A stretch of DNA of 64,000 bases from Leadbetterella sp964563435 (GCA_964563435.1 CAZLXI010000026.1:1-64000), one strand, 5' to 3'. Positions 43,363-52,957 are shown, counted from the first letter of the stretch. The notes: generated by a model not told the origin, from the letters alone. Translations and numbers: made by a program.

Positions 43363-45774
43363 ATGCTCTATCCCAAGAATATAGAAACCAAGCTGGGTTT
43401 TGATAAAATAAAAGAACTTCTGGAAGAAGAATGTGTGAGCTCACTGGGCAAGTCCTTTGTGAGTAAAATGCGCTTCTCCGGGAAATTCGACCAGATCCGG
43501 AAAATGATGGCGCAGACGGCCGAATTCCGGCTGATCCTGGAAACCGAGTCTGCTTTTCCCAATCAGCATTATATCGATGTCACTGATTACCTGAAAAAAG
43601 CAGCCATACCGGGAGCGATCATCTACGAAGAAGAGTTTTTTGAAATCCGGCTCTCGCTGACCACCATTCAGCAGATCATTCATTTTTTTCATCACCGGCC
43701 ACCGGAAAAATTCCCGGAACTCCTCTCCCTGATGCAGGCGGCCGTCCCCTCCCATCATCCCAAAGGGTGGGAAAACCTCTTAACCGAGATCACATCAGTG
43801 ATCGATGAGCGCGGAAAAGTAAGAGACAATGCCTCCAAAGAATTATTCGATATCCGCAGGAAGCTGGCCGTGGAGCAGGCCAATGTCAAACGGGCCCTGG
43901 AACGGATCTACCGGACCGCCAAAAACTCAGGATGGATCGGTGAAGAAATGACCCTTGCCGTAAGAAACGGACGGCTTGTGCTGCCTGTGCTGGCCGAACA
44001 CAAAAGAAAGCTCTCCGGCTTTGTGCATGACGAAACCTCCACCGGCAATATTGCCTACGTGGAGCCCGGTGAGGTGCTGGAAGCCAATAATGAGATCCGC
44101 GACCTGGAGATAAGAGAAAGAAGAGAGGTTTTACGCATCCTTGAGCAGCTGACCACCCGTTTGCGTCCTGACCTGCCCGACCTGGAGCGTTCTTACGTTT
44201 TCCTGGGGCTGATGGACTTTATCCGGGCCAAAGCACGCCTGGCCATTCGTACCGACAGTACGTTTCCGCTATTGGTGGAAGAGACGGTCATCGACTGGCA
44301 GAACGCGCGCCATCCCCTCCTGCTGCTCACCCACCGCAAACAGAACAAGGCGGTGATACCACTCAACGTTTCCCTCAACAGCGAAGCGCGGATACTGGTC
44401 GTTTCCGGCCCCAATGCCGGCGGTAAGTCGGTTATGCTGAAGACCATCGGGCTGGTGCAGTATATGGCGCAATGCGGCATGCTGCTACCGGTTTCCCCCG
44501 ATTCGAAAGTGGGCCTCTTCAAAAACCTCTTTATCGATATCGGCGATGAGCAGAGCATTGAAAACGACCTGAGCACCTACAGCTCCCACCTGACCAACAT
44601 GCGGGAGTTTATGAGGCACGCCGATCACAAGACCCTCTTCCTCATCGACGAGTTTGGCACCGGCACAGAGCCTTCGCTCGGTGGCGCACTGGCCGAATCC
44701 ATCCTCGAAAGCTTTGCGGGCAGGAAGGCCTTCGGCGTGATCAATACGCACTATACTAACCTGAAGGTCTTTGCCGACAAGAATGAAGGTCTGCTTAACG
44801 GCGCCATGCGTTTCGATTCGGAAGAGCTGACCCCCATGTTTGAGCTGGAAATGGGCAAGCCGGGTAATTCGTTTGCGTTCGAGGTAGCGCAAAAGATGGG
44901 CCTGCCCTCCGGCATCATTAAAAACGCCCAACGGAAGCTGGGGAAAAACCAGATCAATTTCGAAAAGCTGTTAAAAGAGCTGGACATTGAGAAAAAAGCA
45001 TTTGCCGAACAGAACGTCTCACTGCAAAAACAGATAGACGAGCTAAAGCAACGCTCGGAGCAGTACACCGCCCTGAAAAACTTCCTGGAGAGTGACAGGC
45101 AGCGGATCATTTCCCAGGCCAGGGAAGACGCCCGAAAAATTATCCGGGATGCGAACAAAACCATTGAAAATACCATCCGGCACATCAAGGAGAACAATGC
45201 CGAAAAAGAGGCCTCGCGACAGGCAAGGGAGCAGGTGAAGGAGTTTGAACAAAAAGTACTGCAACCCGACCCTCACGTAGTGCCTAAAGTCTCTGTTCAG
45301 AAAGCAGAAGGCCCGATAGCGCCGGGAGATTACGTGCGGATAAAAGGACAGGAGGCACTGGCCCAGGTGCTGAGCCTGAACGGTAAGGACGCGGAGATCC
45401 TCCTGGGCGAGCTCAAGTCCAACATCCGGCTTAACCGCCTTGAAAAAATATCGCGGAAAGAGTTCAAATCCTCCCAAAAAGAAGTGACCAGAAGCATGAA
45501 GGGGGTGGATCTTAACGAAAAAATGACCGAATTCAGCTTCAACCTGGACATTCGCGGTAAACGGGGCGATGAAGCGCTGGTAGCCGTAGATAACCTCGTT
45601 GACGATGCCATCCTGCTGGGTTATCCCCAGTTGAGGATCGTGCACGGCAAGGGCGACGGTATCTTACGCAACCTGATCCGGAACCACATCAAACAATACA
45701 AGCAGGTGGGTAAAATGTACGATGAGCACGCCGACCGCGGCGGACCGGGCGTGACCATCGTGGAAATGAAATGA
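43363..45774 (+). CDS. mutS2: Endonuclease MutS2
   Basis: An 803-residue MutS2. The N-terminal part is MutS core and clamp. The ATPase has Walker A GPNAGGKSVML and Walker B LFLIDEFGTGTEPS. A long coiled coil rich in Glu and Lys follows (about residues 525-640). A KOW-like region (APGDYVRIKGQEALAQVL) comes next, then a C-terminal Smr nuclease domain from about 720 (NLDIRGKRGDEAL, with RIVHGKGDGILR). MutS2 suppresses recombination or rescues collided ribosomes in other bacteria; its role here is not shown. Its end is 8 bp from a convergent gene. Confidence 0.95.
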   Translation: MLYPKNIETKLGFDKIKELLEEECVSSLGKSFVSKMRFSGKFDQIRKMMAQTAEFRLILETESAFPNQHYIDVTDYLKKAAIPGAIIYEEEFFEIRLSLTTIQQIIHFFHHRPPEKFPELLSLMQAAVPSHHPKGWENLLTEITSVIDERGKVRDNASKELFDIRRKLAVEQANVKRALERIYRTAKNSGWIGEEMTLAVRNGRLVLPVLAEHKRKLSGFVHDETSTGNIAYVEPGEVLEANNEIRDLEIRERREVLRILEQLTTRLRPDLPDLERSYVFLGLMDFIRAKARLAIRTDSTFPLLVEETVIDWQNARHPLLLLTHRKQNKAVIPLNVSLNSEARILVVSGPNAGGKSVMLKTIGLVQYMAQCGMLLPVSPDSKVGLFKNLFIDIGDEQSIENDLSTYSSHLTNMREFMRHADHKTLFLIDEFGTGTEPSLGGALAESILESFAGRKAFGVINTHYTNLKVFADKNEGLLNGAMRFDSEELTPMFELEMGKPGNSFAFEVAQKMGLPSGIIKNAQRKLGKNQINFEKLLKELDIEKKAFAEQNVSLQKQIDELKQRSEQYTALKNFLESDRQRIISQAREDARKIIRDANKTIENTIRHIKENNAEKEASRQAREQVKEFEQKVLQPDPHVVPKVSVQKAEGPIAPGDYVRIKGQEALAQVLSLNGKDAEILLGELKSNIRLNRLEKISRKEFKSSQKEVTRSMKGVDLNEKMTEFSFNLDIRGKRGDEALVAVDNLVDDAILLGYPQLRIVHGKGDGILRNLIRNHIKQYKQVGKMYDEHADRGGPGVTIVEMK

Positions 45775-45782
45775 GGGTGTCT

Positions 45783-46376
45783 TCATTTACGGGTGCCTTT
45801 AAAGGTGGTTCCCGAGTAGTTGATCTCGATTCCCGTTACCTTCCCGTTTTCGTCCCGCTTAAATACAACTCCTCCATCGGCCTGAGCCAGGTGAAAGGAG
45901 TCTTTTACTTCCGTTGCCACAAGCCCCGAACCGCCTATGGCAGCTTCAATATAGAGACTTTCCCCCTGCACAATGATACTGACCTCCGTAACTTCCGCAC
46001 TTCCTTCCAGGCTGTACTTCCCTGCATATTCATTCAGTGAAGCCCTCTCTTTGACCCCTTCATAACTTTCTCCGCCCGCCTCTACTGCCAACCCGACCAC
46101 TGCTCCTGACGCGTCGCGCTTAAACTTCAACAGGGCCTGGTAGTTGGGCTCAATGAACTCATCCTTTGTATCAGTTACCGTTACTTCTCCTTTCCCTACT
46201 CCTTCGGCGTCCGCAATGAATGCCCCGCTCTCATAAGTGATCACGATCTTACCGAAAGGGGCACTCTGGAATTTATAAACCCCGGTATAGTCCTGCGGTT
46301 TAGTTTCCTGCGCTTTCAGAGTGAAGGAAAAAATCAAAAAGCCGGTCAAAATCAGTAGTTTTTTCATCTTTTTCAA
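45783..46376 (-). CDS. Secreted protein of unknown function
   Basis: A 197-residue protein with a signal peptide (MKKLLILTGFLIFSFTLKAQ after an optional extra start). The mature part appears to hold two related halves of about 85 residues: one around GVYKFQSAPFGKIVITYESG, the other around AGKYSLEGSAEVTEVSIIVQ, each with strand-rich GEVTV or EVSII patterns and ending in K(R)D-A/E-NGKV. It may be a small beta barrel or a two-repeat lipid- or ligand-binding domain. Not recognised as a named family. Stands alone, convergent with mutS2. Confidence 0.75.
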   Translation of the reverse strand: MKKMKKLLILTGFLIFSFTLKAQETKPQDYTGVYKFQSAPFGKIVITYESGAFIADAEGVGKGEVTVTDTKDEFIEPNYQALLKFKRDASGAVVGLAVEAGGESYEGVKERASLNEYAGKYSLEGSAEVTEVSIIVQGESLYIEAAIGGSGLVATEVKDSFHLAQADGGVVFKRDENGKVTGIEINYSGTTFKGTRK

Positions 46377-46452
46377 GGTTATAATTCTTTAGTTTTTAGA
46401 TAATTTAACCAAATTTAACGAACATTCTCACATAAATCGTCCCCGGCAGCTA

Positions 46453-46479
46453 CTTTTTCACCCCGGCATTATATTTTTG
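46453..46479 (+). promoter_or_regulatory. Probable promoter of metF
   Basis: TTTTTC near 46453 and TATTTTTG at 46472-46479 resemble the -33/-7 pair with 14-19 bp between, 11-17 bp upstream of the two candidate start codons. Confidence 0.45.
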
Positions 46480-46489
46480 CAGCAAATCA

Positions 46490-47455
46490 TTGACCATGGC
46501 CAAAGTAACCGAACATATAGCCAACAGCAAGGGAAAAGCCCTGTTTTCCATTGAGATTATTCCGCCGGTGAAAGGAGGAAAGATCGACGAGCTCCTCAGC
46601 GATATCACTCCCCTGATGGAGCTTAAGCCCCGGTTTGTAGACGTTACTTACCACCGCGAGGAATACCTGAGCCAGACCCGGGAAGACGGCACCGTGGTGG
46701 AGATCAAAACCCGTAAAAGACCGGGAACCGTGGGCATCTGTGCCGCCCTGATGCATAAATTTGATACCGACCCCGTGCCTCACGTCCTGTGCGGCGGGTT
46801 TACCAGAGACGATACCGAAGACCTGCTCATCGACCTGAACTACCTGGGCATAGAAAATGTGATGGCCCTTCGCGGCGACCACGCCAAACCTTTCACCTCG
46901 TTCAAACCCAAAAAAGGCGGCCATACCTACGCTTCAGAGCTCATCGGCCAGATCAGGGAAATGAACGGAGGAAGATACCTCCACGAAACGTCGGAATACC
47001 TTAACAATTCTGAATTTTGTATCGGCGCGGCCGCTTATCCCGAGAAGCACTTCGAGGCAGAAACCACCCGCCAGGATTTCGAGAATCTTAAGCAAAAAGT
47101 AGCTGCCGGTGCAGACTACCTGGTGACGCAGATGTTTTTCGACAACCGGAAATACTTTGACTTTGTGGAAAAATGCCGGGCGCACGGCATTACCATCCCG
47201 ATCATCCCGGGCTTAAAGATCCTTTCTACCAAAAAACAGCTCGAAGTTCTTCCCAAAATATTCTATCTCGATATCCCGGATGAATTTTCCCGCGCCATCC
47301 GAAGTTGTAAAGACGATAAAGAGGCCCGCAAAATCGGGATCGAATGGTGCATTCAGCAATGCCGCGAACTGAAGGCCTTCGGCGTTCCGGCCCTGCATTT
47401 CTATACTATGAGCAAATCGACCACCACACTGGCGGTGGCCAGGGAGGTGTTTTAA
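46490..47455 (+). CDS. metF: Methylenetetrahydrofolate reductase
   Basis: A 321-residue MetF that reduces 5,10-methylene-THF to 5-methyl-THF using FAD and NAD(P)H, supplying methyl groups for methionine. Motifs: FSIEIIPPVKGG near the N-terminus, ENVMALRGD (about residues 120-130), GADYLVTQMFFDN and IPGLKILSTKKQ. Two start codons lie 6 bp apart (46490 and 46496); MAKVTEHI from the second fits relatives better. No metabolite riboswitch seen in the short leader. Confidence 0.94.
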   Translation: MTMAKVTEHIANSKGKALFSIEIIPPVKGGKIDELLSDITPLMELKPRFVDVTYHREEYLSQTREDGTVVEIKTRKRPGTVGICAALMHKFDTDPVPHVLCGGFTRDDTEDLLIDLNYLGIENVMALRGDHAKPFTSFKPKKGGHTYASELIGQIREMNGGRYLHETSEYLNNSEFCIGAAAYPEKHFEAETTRQDFENLKQKVAAGADYLVTQMFFDNRKYFDFVEKCRAHGITIPIIPGLKILSTKKQLEVLPKIFYLDIPDEFSRAIRSCKDDKEARKIGIEWCIQQCRELKAFGVPALHFYTMSKSTTTLAVAREVF

Positions 47456-47538
47456 TGAGCGGAGATTTTCTCCCGGTTAATAGTGCTCTTTATATTATTC
47501 GCTAGTAATAATTTGGGTTAGAATAACAGGTGAAAATT

Positions 47539-47826
47539 ATGAAAGACAAGCCCCTGCTCTATTTGTCATTGACGGTCGTATGCTACTTTGCTATTCTTTT
47601 TATGAATACCTATTGGCTTAAGATCAGCCATCCTGTATTTTCTTTCCTACAGGAACTTTTGACTATTCCGATGCTGGTTCTACAGGCTATATTATTAGTG
47701 ATCGCGATCTATAAAACAGTAATAAAAAGAGTTAACTCCCGGCAGGTCAAAACAGCACTATTTTTCCTGATCGTCACTTCCATAGTCACCTATGGTTCTC
47801 TGGTGGGAATAATTAAAATGCCATAG
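47539..47826 (+). CDS. Small membrane protein
   Basis: A protein of about 95 residues with three predicted membrane helices (residues about 5-22, 32-55, 68-88). I prefer the ATG at 47539 (MKDKPLLYLSLTV) over the GTG three codons upstream. No family recognised. It lies between metF and a shared terminator; the low GC content of this stretch is mild. Its end runs into a palindrome identical in half-site to that in repeat copy A. Confidence 0.7.
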   Translation: MKDKPLLYLSLTVVCYFAILFMNTYWLKISHPVFSFLQELLTIPMLVLQAILLVIAIYKTVIKRVNSRQVKTALFFLIVTSIVTYGSLVGIIKMP

Positions 47827-47849
47827 GGACGCAAGGTTTTGCGTCTCTA
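47824..47849. repeat. Inverted repeat of the GACGCAA family
   Basis: TAGGGACGCAA pairs with TTGCGTCTCTA (one mismatch) around a 4-base loop. The same half-site forms the palindrome in the centre of repeat copy A at 22238-22265. It overlaps the end of the small membrane protein gene and may be part of its 3' end signal. Confidence 0.65.
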
Positions 47850-47864
47850 CCCCCGCAAATACAT

Positions 47865-47895
47865 AAAAAAGACCGGCCAAAACCGGTCTTTCCCT
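47865..47895. terminator. Two-way terminator
   Basis: AAAAGACCGG pairs with CCGGTCTTT around CCAAAA, between the convergent small membrane protein and FKBP genes. T-rich on both strands. Confidence 0.85.
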
Positions 47896-47916
47896 ATTTT
47901 CAACTGTTGTCTCTTC

Positions 47917-48336
47917 TTAGTTCAGCGCCACCAGCTCCAGCTCAAAGTTAAGCTCCTGGCCGGCCAGCGGATGATTGGCATCAAGACGCACATAAGATTC
48001 GGTCACTTCGCGGATGATCACCGGAACCGCCCTTTGTCCGTCATGCATATTGAGGGTTTCGCCTACCACCAGCGGAATATCCGCCGGAATATCCGCACGG
48101 TCAAAATTAAAGATCATTTCTTCACTGGCAGGGCCATAGGCGTCTTCCACTGCAATATGGATGGATTTCTTTTCCCCCACCTGCATTCCCTGCACCCCTT
48201 CATCAAATCCTTTGATGACCATACCGCTGCCTACCTGAAACTCCAGGGGCTCACGGCCTTCGGAAGAGTCAAAAAGCGTACCGTCATTCAAGGTTCCTTT
48301 GTAGTGGATGGCCACCTTATCTCCTGATTTTACCAT
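47917..48336 (-). CDS. SlyD-type FKBP peptidyl-prolyl isomerase
   Basis: A 139-residue SlyD-like peptidyl-prolyl cis-trans isomerase. FKBP strands at both ends (VAIHYKGTLNDGTLFDSSEG and the LDANHPLAGQELNFELEL close) flank the insert-in-flap domain (about residues 70-110). SlyD-like proteins act as folding helpers. This one lacks the C-terminal metal-binding His/Cys tail of E. coli SlyD. It starts 21 bp after proS and is probably cotranscribed with it. Confidence 0.93.
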   Translation of the reverse strand: MVKSGDKVAIHYKGTLNDGTLFDSSEGREPLEFQVGSGMVIKGFDEGVQGMQVGEKKSIHIAVEDAYGPASEEMIFNFDRADIPADIPLVVGETLNMHDGQRAVPVIIREVTESYVRLDANHPLAGQELNFELELVALN

Positions 48337-48357
48337 TTTATTCGATTTTAGTTTGAT

Positions 48358-49830
48358 TTAATATGCTTTGGCAAACAACACCCTGCCTTGGGAAGGTTGG
48401 CCCGAGTACACGCACCGGCCTTCCTCCTCCTTAAAGTCTAAAGGAATACAACGTATGGTAGCCTTGGTGAGTTCCTTGATCTTTTCCTCGGTCTCCGAAG
48501 TCCCGTCCCAATGTGCTGAAAGGAACCCCCCTTCTTCAATTTTGGTCGTAAATTCCGCCCATGTATTGACTTCAAAGGTATTCTCCTCCCTGAATTTCAA
48601 TGCCCGGCTATAAATATTGGCCTGGATATCTTCCAGCAGGCCCAGCAGGTAGTCACAGATACCGTCAAGCGAAACCGTTTCCTTGGTCCTTGTATCTCTC
48701 CGGGCCACTTCTACCTCGTTATTTTCCAGGTCTCTTGCACCCACTGCTATCCGTACGGGTACGCCTTTAAGCTCATATTCCGCAAACTTCCATCCCGGCC
48801 TGGCCGAGTCATCGTCGTCAAATTTCACACTGACACCGTTCGATTTTAACTCCCTGATCAACGGAAGAAGCCTTTCATAAATAGCGTTCAGCTGCTCTTC
48901 GCCCTTATAAATAGGAACGATCACCACCTGGACAGGCGCCAGCCGGGGAGGCAGCACCAGTCCCTGGTCATCCGAATGCGCCATAATAAGTGCTCCCATC
49001 AGGCGGGTACTTACCCCCCAGGAGGTTCCCCAGACATACTCCAGGTTACCGTTTTTATCCTGGAACTTCACATCAAAGGCTTTGGCAAAATTCTGGCCCA
49101 GGAAATGGCTGGTTCCCGCCTGCAGGGCTTTACCGTCCTGCATCAGCGCTTCGATGCACATCGTATCATCGGCCCCGGCAAAACGCTCGTTTGGAGTTTT
49201 TTTTCCTCTTACCACCGGCATAGCCATCCATTCTTCAGCGAACCGGGCATACACTTCCAGCATCTGTTCCGTTTCTGCAACGGCCTCCTCGCTGGTGGCG
49301 TGAGCGGTGTGACCTTCCTGCCAAAGGAACTCCGCCGTGCGAAGGAAGATCCGGGTACGCATTTCCCAACGGACCACATTGGCCCACTGGTTGATCAGGA
49401 TGGGGAGGTCGCGGTGCGACTGCACCCAGTTCTTATAGCTGTTCCAGATCACGGTCTCCGAAGTAGGCCTTACGATCAGCTCTTCTTCCAGCTTGGCTTC
49501 GGGATCCACAACCACTCCTGCCCCACCCGGGTCATTTTTCAGCCGGTAGTGGGTGATCACGGCGCATTCCTTGGCAAAACCCTCCACATGTGAAGCCTCC
49601 TTAGACAGGAACGACTTGGGAATAAAAAGCGGGAAGTACGCATTGGTATGGCCCGTCTCTTTGAACATATCGTCCAGTGCCCGCTGCATTTTTTCCCAGA
49701 TGGCATAGCCATAGGGTTTGATTACCATGCATCCCCTGACCGCAGAATTCTCGGCCAGGTTGGCCCTTTTCACCAGTTCATTATACCATTCTGAGTAATT
49801 TTCACTTCGGGTGGGTAACGATTTCGACAT
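48358..49830 (-). CDS. proS: Prolyl-tRNA synthetase
   Basis: A 490-residue class II prolyl-tRNA synthetase of the shorter, archaeal/eukaryotic-like type without the editing insert. Class II motifs: motif 2-type region ANVVRWEMRTRIFLRTAEFL, then WQEGHTAHAT, LIVRPTSETVIW in the proline-site region, and GTSWGVSTRLMGALIMAHSD as motif 3 region. The anticodon-binding domain follows, and the C-terminal zinc-like domain of the family ends RVLFAKAY. A TATCTTTG -7 box is upstream. Confidence 0.95.
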   Translation of the reverse strand: MSKSLPTRSENYSEWYNELVKRANLAENSAVRGCMVIKPYGYAIWEKMQRALDDMFKETGHTNAYFPLFIPKSFLSKEASHVEGFAKECAVITHYRLKNDPGGAGVVVDPEAKLEEELIVRPTSETVIWNSYKNWVQSHRDLPILINQWANVVRWEMRTRIFLRTAEFLWQEGHTAHATSEEAVAETEQMLEVYARFAEEWMAMPVVRGKKTPNERFAGADDTMCIEALMQDGKALQAGTSHFLGQNFAKAFDVKFQDKNGNLEYVWGTSWGVSTRLMGALIMAHSDDQGLVLPPRLAPVQVVIVPIYKGEEQLNAIYERLLPLIRELKSNGVSVKFDDDDSARPGWKFAEYELKGVPVRIAVGARDLENNEVEVARRDTRTKETVSLDGICDYLLGLLEDIQANIYSRALKFREENTFEVNTWAEFTTKIEEGGFLSAHWDGTSETEEKIKELTKATIRCIPLDFKEEEGRCVYSGQPSQGRVLFAKAY

Positions 49831-49904
49831 CTTCTGATTATTAAAATTGTACAGTTTCCCGGTGCTCCTCGTTAATTAATAGTTAAGGGGAAACTTGGAA
49901 TTTG

Positions 49905-49912
49905 CAAAGATA
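49905..49912 (-). promoter_or_regulatory. Probable -7 box of proS
   Basis: TATCTTTG on the minus strand matches TAnnTTTG, about 75 bp upstream of the proS ATG. Confidence 0.4.
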
Positions 49913-50077
49913 AGTCATATAATTACATTTGTAAGAAGATGTTTGAACATATTCTGAACTTAAAACCGGCTTTACCGGGTGTTAAAAAAAATGTTAAAGG
50001 CAGTCAAACCTTTACGCATGATTTAAGTCTAATATGTAAAGTGAAAGATTTTAAGACTTTTAAATATAATTACAACT

Positions 50078-51346
50078 ATGAAAATCAATAGATTGGCATT
50101 GTTTTTAGGAGCGGGGATACTGATGGCTTCCTGTACCGGTAAATCTGTACCGTCAAAAACGGACACAGATGACCTGTACGTGAAGTCGGGCGATGTGGTA
50201 CTTCCCGGTGCGGTGGCTTCTGCCAGAACCCAGGCCCCTCCGGCTCTTCCGTATGACGACAGCTACGACCCGGTTACAGAGGGTTTTCAGGGAGGTACCG
50301 ATGAGTACTTTGATGAGAATTATCTTACCAGCAAGGACCTTAAAAGAAAAACAGGTGCCGGAGCGGGATATTCCGACGGCTATGCCGACGGTTACAGCCA
50401 GGGATGGTCTGATAACGCATGGACCTTTGCCGGCGCAGGCCGGCTTTGGAACTCGCCCTACGGATTCAATTCTTTCTATCCTTCCTTCGGTTCAGGAATG
50501 TTCTTCTCCTATTCTCCTTTCATCGGATTCGGAAACTCCTGGAACATGGGCTGGGGTTCACGCTGGGGCTCAAGATGGGGCGGCTGGTATGATCCCTGGG
50601 ATCCGTTCTTCGGATCGTATGCCTACGGTTGGGGCGGTTCTCCTTATTTCGGATATAACAGGTTTTATTCTCCCTGGGGATATAATTCTTACTACTCGGG
50701 CTGGGGCGATCCTTACGGCTACGGCTGGGGCAACCCCTATTACGGACACCAGACTGTATTTGTGAATAACATTTACAACGGAAGAACCGTAAGACAGCGG
50801 AATTCAACGCTGGCCAACAGCCGGTATAATGACCAACTGGTCAGCAGAACGTCGGCCAATAATGCCCGGGTGGCTGCAGTAGACAGAGGCTCCCGTTCTG
50901 CGGTAAGCAGAAGCGCAGGGAGTTCTGCAAGAGATGTCAACTCTTCTGCCAGAATGAGTTCAGCAGACAGAAGCAGCATCAGCAGAAGCTCCGGAACAAG
51001 AAGCTATGACGCATATACCCGAAGCAGCTCTGTTAACTCTGCACGGTCATCACAATCGGCCGGGTCGAGAGTCGGATCATCTGCAGGCAGGAGCGGAAAT
51101 CCTTCTTCTGCGGGTAGACAAAGCTCTCCTACCTACAATCGTTCTTCCGGCAGCAGCACCGGTCGTAGCTCTTCGCCATCCTATAACAGCGGTGGTAGCA
51201 GAAGCTCATCTCCTTCTTATAATGCCGGATCTTCTTCCCGTTCGTCAGGCGGTAGCAGCAGTAGTAGTGGAGGTAGCAGAAGCAGCAGTGGTGGCGGAGG
51301 CGGCGGTAGCAGTAGCAGTGGAGGTGGCAGCAGAGGCCGCGGATAA
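50078..51346 (+). CDS. Aromatic/glycine-rich lipoprotein with Ser/Gly-rich tail
   Basis: A 422-residue lipoprotein: the signal ends LMASC (about Cys19). Residues about 105-235 are very rich in Gly, Trp, Tyr, Phe and Ser, for example WGSRWGSRWGGWYDPWDPF. From about 240 the chain is dominated by Ser, Arg and Gly with repeated RSSS and SPSYN runs and ends in a Gly/Ser tail (SSSSGGGSRGRG). Such low-complexity chains are mostly disordered and may be adhesive or structural. I know no named family. It stands alone, with a strong promoter not evident. Confidence 0.8.
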   Translation: MKINRLALFLGAGILMASCTGKSVPSKTDTDDLYVKSGDVVLPGAVASARTQAPPALPYDDSYDPVTEGFQGGTDEYFDENYLTSKDLKRKTGAGAGYSDGYADGYSQGWSDNAWTFAGAGRLWNSPYGFNSFYPSFGSGMFFSYSPFIGFGNSWNMGWGSRWGSRWGGWYDPWDPFFGSYAYGWGGSPYFGYNRFYSPWGYNSYYSGWGDPYGYGWGNPYYGHQTVFVNNIYNGRTVRQRNSTLANSRYNDQLVSRTSANNARVAAVDRGSRSAVSRSAGSSARDVNSSARMSSADRSSISRSSGTRSYDAYTRSSSVNSARSSQSAGSRVGSSAGRSGNPSSAGRQSSPTYNRSSGSSTGRSSSPSYNSGGSRSSSPSYNAGSSSRSSGGSSSSSGGSRSSSGGGGGGSSSSGGGSRGRG

Positions 51347-51371
51347 TTTAAAAAGGAACACATCGTTATAT

Positions 51372-51418
51372 TCCCCGCTGATTAACCAATTTCGTTTGTT
51401 GGCGGGGATTTTTTTTTC
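51372..51418 (+). terminator. Terminator directly before the next start codon
   Basis: TCCCCGC and GGCGGGGA pair, with inner AACCAA/TTTGTT, followed by a run of nine T. The start codon of the outer-membrane protein gene comes 11-12 bases after the T run. Confidence 0.8.
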
Positions 51419-51429
51419 TGATAATTACA

Positions 51430-52932
51430 ATGAAGAAGTTAATTTTAACAGGCCTCACAGGCATAGCCTTTTGTTTAACTGCAAAGGCGCAAGGCACTGA
51501 TGAACCCTTTTTCCACCTCAGGAAGTTCTACACACAGGGTAACTACGGCACAGCAAGAAGCCAGGCAATGGGCGGAGCCTTTACCGCCCTGGGTGCCGAT
51601 CTGAGCAATACCTACATCAATCCTGCCGGTCTGGGGTTTTATAACCGCTCGGAATTTTCCGGTACGTTTAACTTTACAGGAAGCAACAGTACTGCCACTT
51701 ATATCGGGCAGTCACAAACTACCAACCGTTCTCCCCTTGATATCGGCCAACTGGGCGTGGTATTTTCAAGGGATGGTATGGGCTCCCGGCTAAAGAAAAG
51801 CAATTTCGGTATTTCGTATAGTACCCTTTCTAATTTCTCCCATACATATTCTTACGCCGGGGTTAACAACGCCCACTCCATCTCCGATTCTTTTGCCGAG
51901 CTGGCTAATGGCTCCGGTCTGACTCCCGGGGAGATCGCCGACGATTATGATGAATACGGAAATGCACCGGACGGATTCTCTATGGCAGTCATGGGCGGAC
52001 TACTTTATTACGAAGATGGCCGTTATATTGTCAATGAAGACGCGCTTCCCGTGAATCAGTCGGGGAAGGTGACCGAGTCAGGAAACGTGGGCCAGCTGAA
52101 TATAAGCTATGGTGCTAATTTCGATGACAAGACCTATTTTGGCCTTGGACTGGGCATCCAGACCCTGCGTTTTGACCGGGCTACGGCCTTTGATGAAATA
52201 TTTCCCTCCAACTCCAGCTACCTGAAATCCCAGTATTATGACAACGAGCTGACCATCACAGGTACAGGACTTAACCTTACGCTGGGGATGATTCAGCGAC
52301 TGAATGACCACCTGAATGTGGGTGCCTCTGTCACCACCCCCACCCTGATGTGGGTCACCGACAGCTTTGTCCAATTCGCGGGGTCTAATCCCGTGACCCC
52401 GGATGCCGTATTGTATGAAACTTCTGCCCGAACAGCCCTTGACGAATTCAGGTACAGGATAGTGTCACCCCTGCGGGCCAGTGCCGGTATCAGCGCGTTT
52501 TTACCGAAAAAGATAGGGGTGGTCAGCCTGGAAGCGGAATACGTGGGCTTCAGCAGAATGAGCATTAAAGATAAAGACTCAGCCGGCTGGTCAGACGGTC
52601 AGAACGGAATGATCGGGAATGAATACAAAGACGTGGTTAACCTAAAGGCGGGTTTGGAACTGAGAAAAGGAATAGGAAGGCTGAGGGGCGGACTTAACTT
52701 TATCAATGACCCGCTGCGTTATGCCGCTGACTTCAATGTGAAGAAAAACACAGTAATCGGAAGCGCCGGTATCGGTATCCGAAACTCTAATTTTTTTGTT
52801 GACCTGTCGTACTCCCGGTATATCAACACAGGGACTTACAATCCTTATATCCTGGATGACGCAAGCCATAATTCCGTAACCTTCCGCCAGACCAGAGGCA
52901 CGGTGGGGATAACGGTGGGGTCGTTCTTTTAA
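51430..52932 (+). CDS. Outer-membrane transport protein (OMPP1/FadL-like)
   Basis: A 500-residue outer-membrane beta-barrel protein. Signal peptide (MKKLILTGLTGIAFCLTAKA) is followed by an N-terminal segment (GNYGTARSQAMGGAFTALGA) typical of the FadL/TodX-like family in Bacteroidota, then many amphipathic strands and a last strand GTVGITVGSFF. Homologs are variously annotated as hemin receptor or aromatic-compound transporter; the cargo here is not known. It starts right after a terminator T run, so it must have its own promoter or be read through. Confidence 0.87.
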   Translation: MKKLILTGLTGIAFCLTAKAQGTDEPFFHLRKFYTQGNYGTARSQAMGGAFTALGADLSNTYINPAGLGFYNRSEFSGTFNFTGSNSTATYIGQSQTTNRSPLDIGQLGVVFSRDGMGSRLKKSNFGISYSTLSNFSHTYSYAGVNNAHSISDSFAELANGSGLTPGEIADDYDEYGNAPDGFSMAVMGGLLYYEDGRYIVNEDALPVNQSGKVTESGNVGQLNISYGANFDDKTYFGLGLGIQTLRFDRATAFDEIFPSNSSYLKSQYYDNELTITGTGLNLTLGMIQRLNDHLNVGASVTTPTLMWVTDSFVQFAGSNPVTPDAVLYETSARTALDEFRYRIVSPLRASAGISAFLPKKIGVVSLEAEYVGFSRMSIKDKDSAGWSDGQNGMIGNEYKDVVNLKAGLELRKGIGRLRGGLNFINDPLRYAADFNVKKNTVIGSAGIGIRNSNFFVDLSYSRYINTGTYNPYILDDASHNSVTFRQTRGTVGITVGSFF

Positions 52933-52957
52933 AACATTGAGCATTTATAAAGCATTC

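Noticed and set aside
46377..46489. SAM- or methionine-type riboswitch before metF
   Set aside because: The leader is too short and no stem pattern typical of a SAM riboswitch could be drawn.
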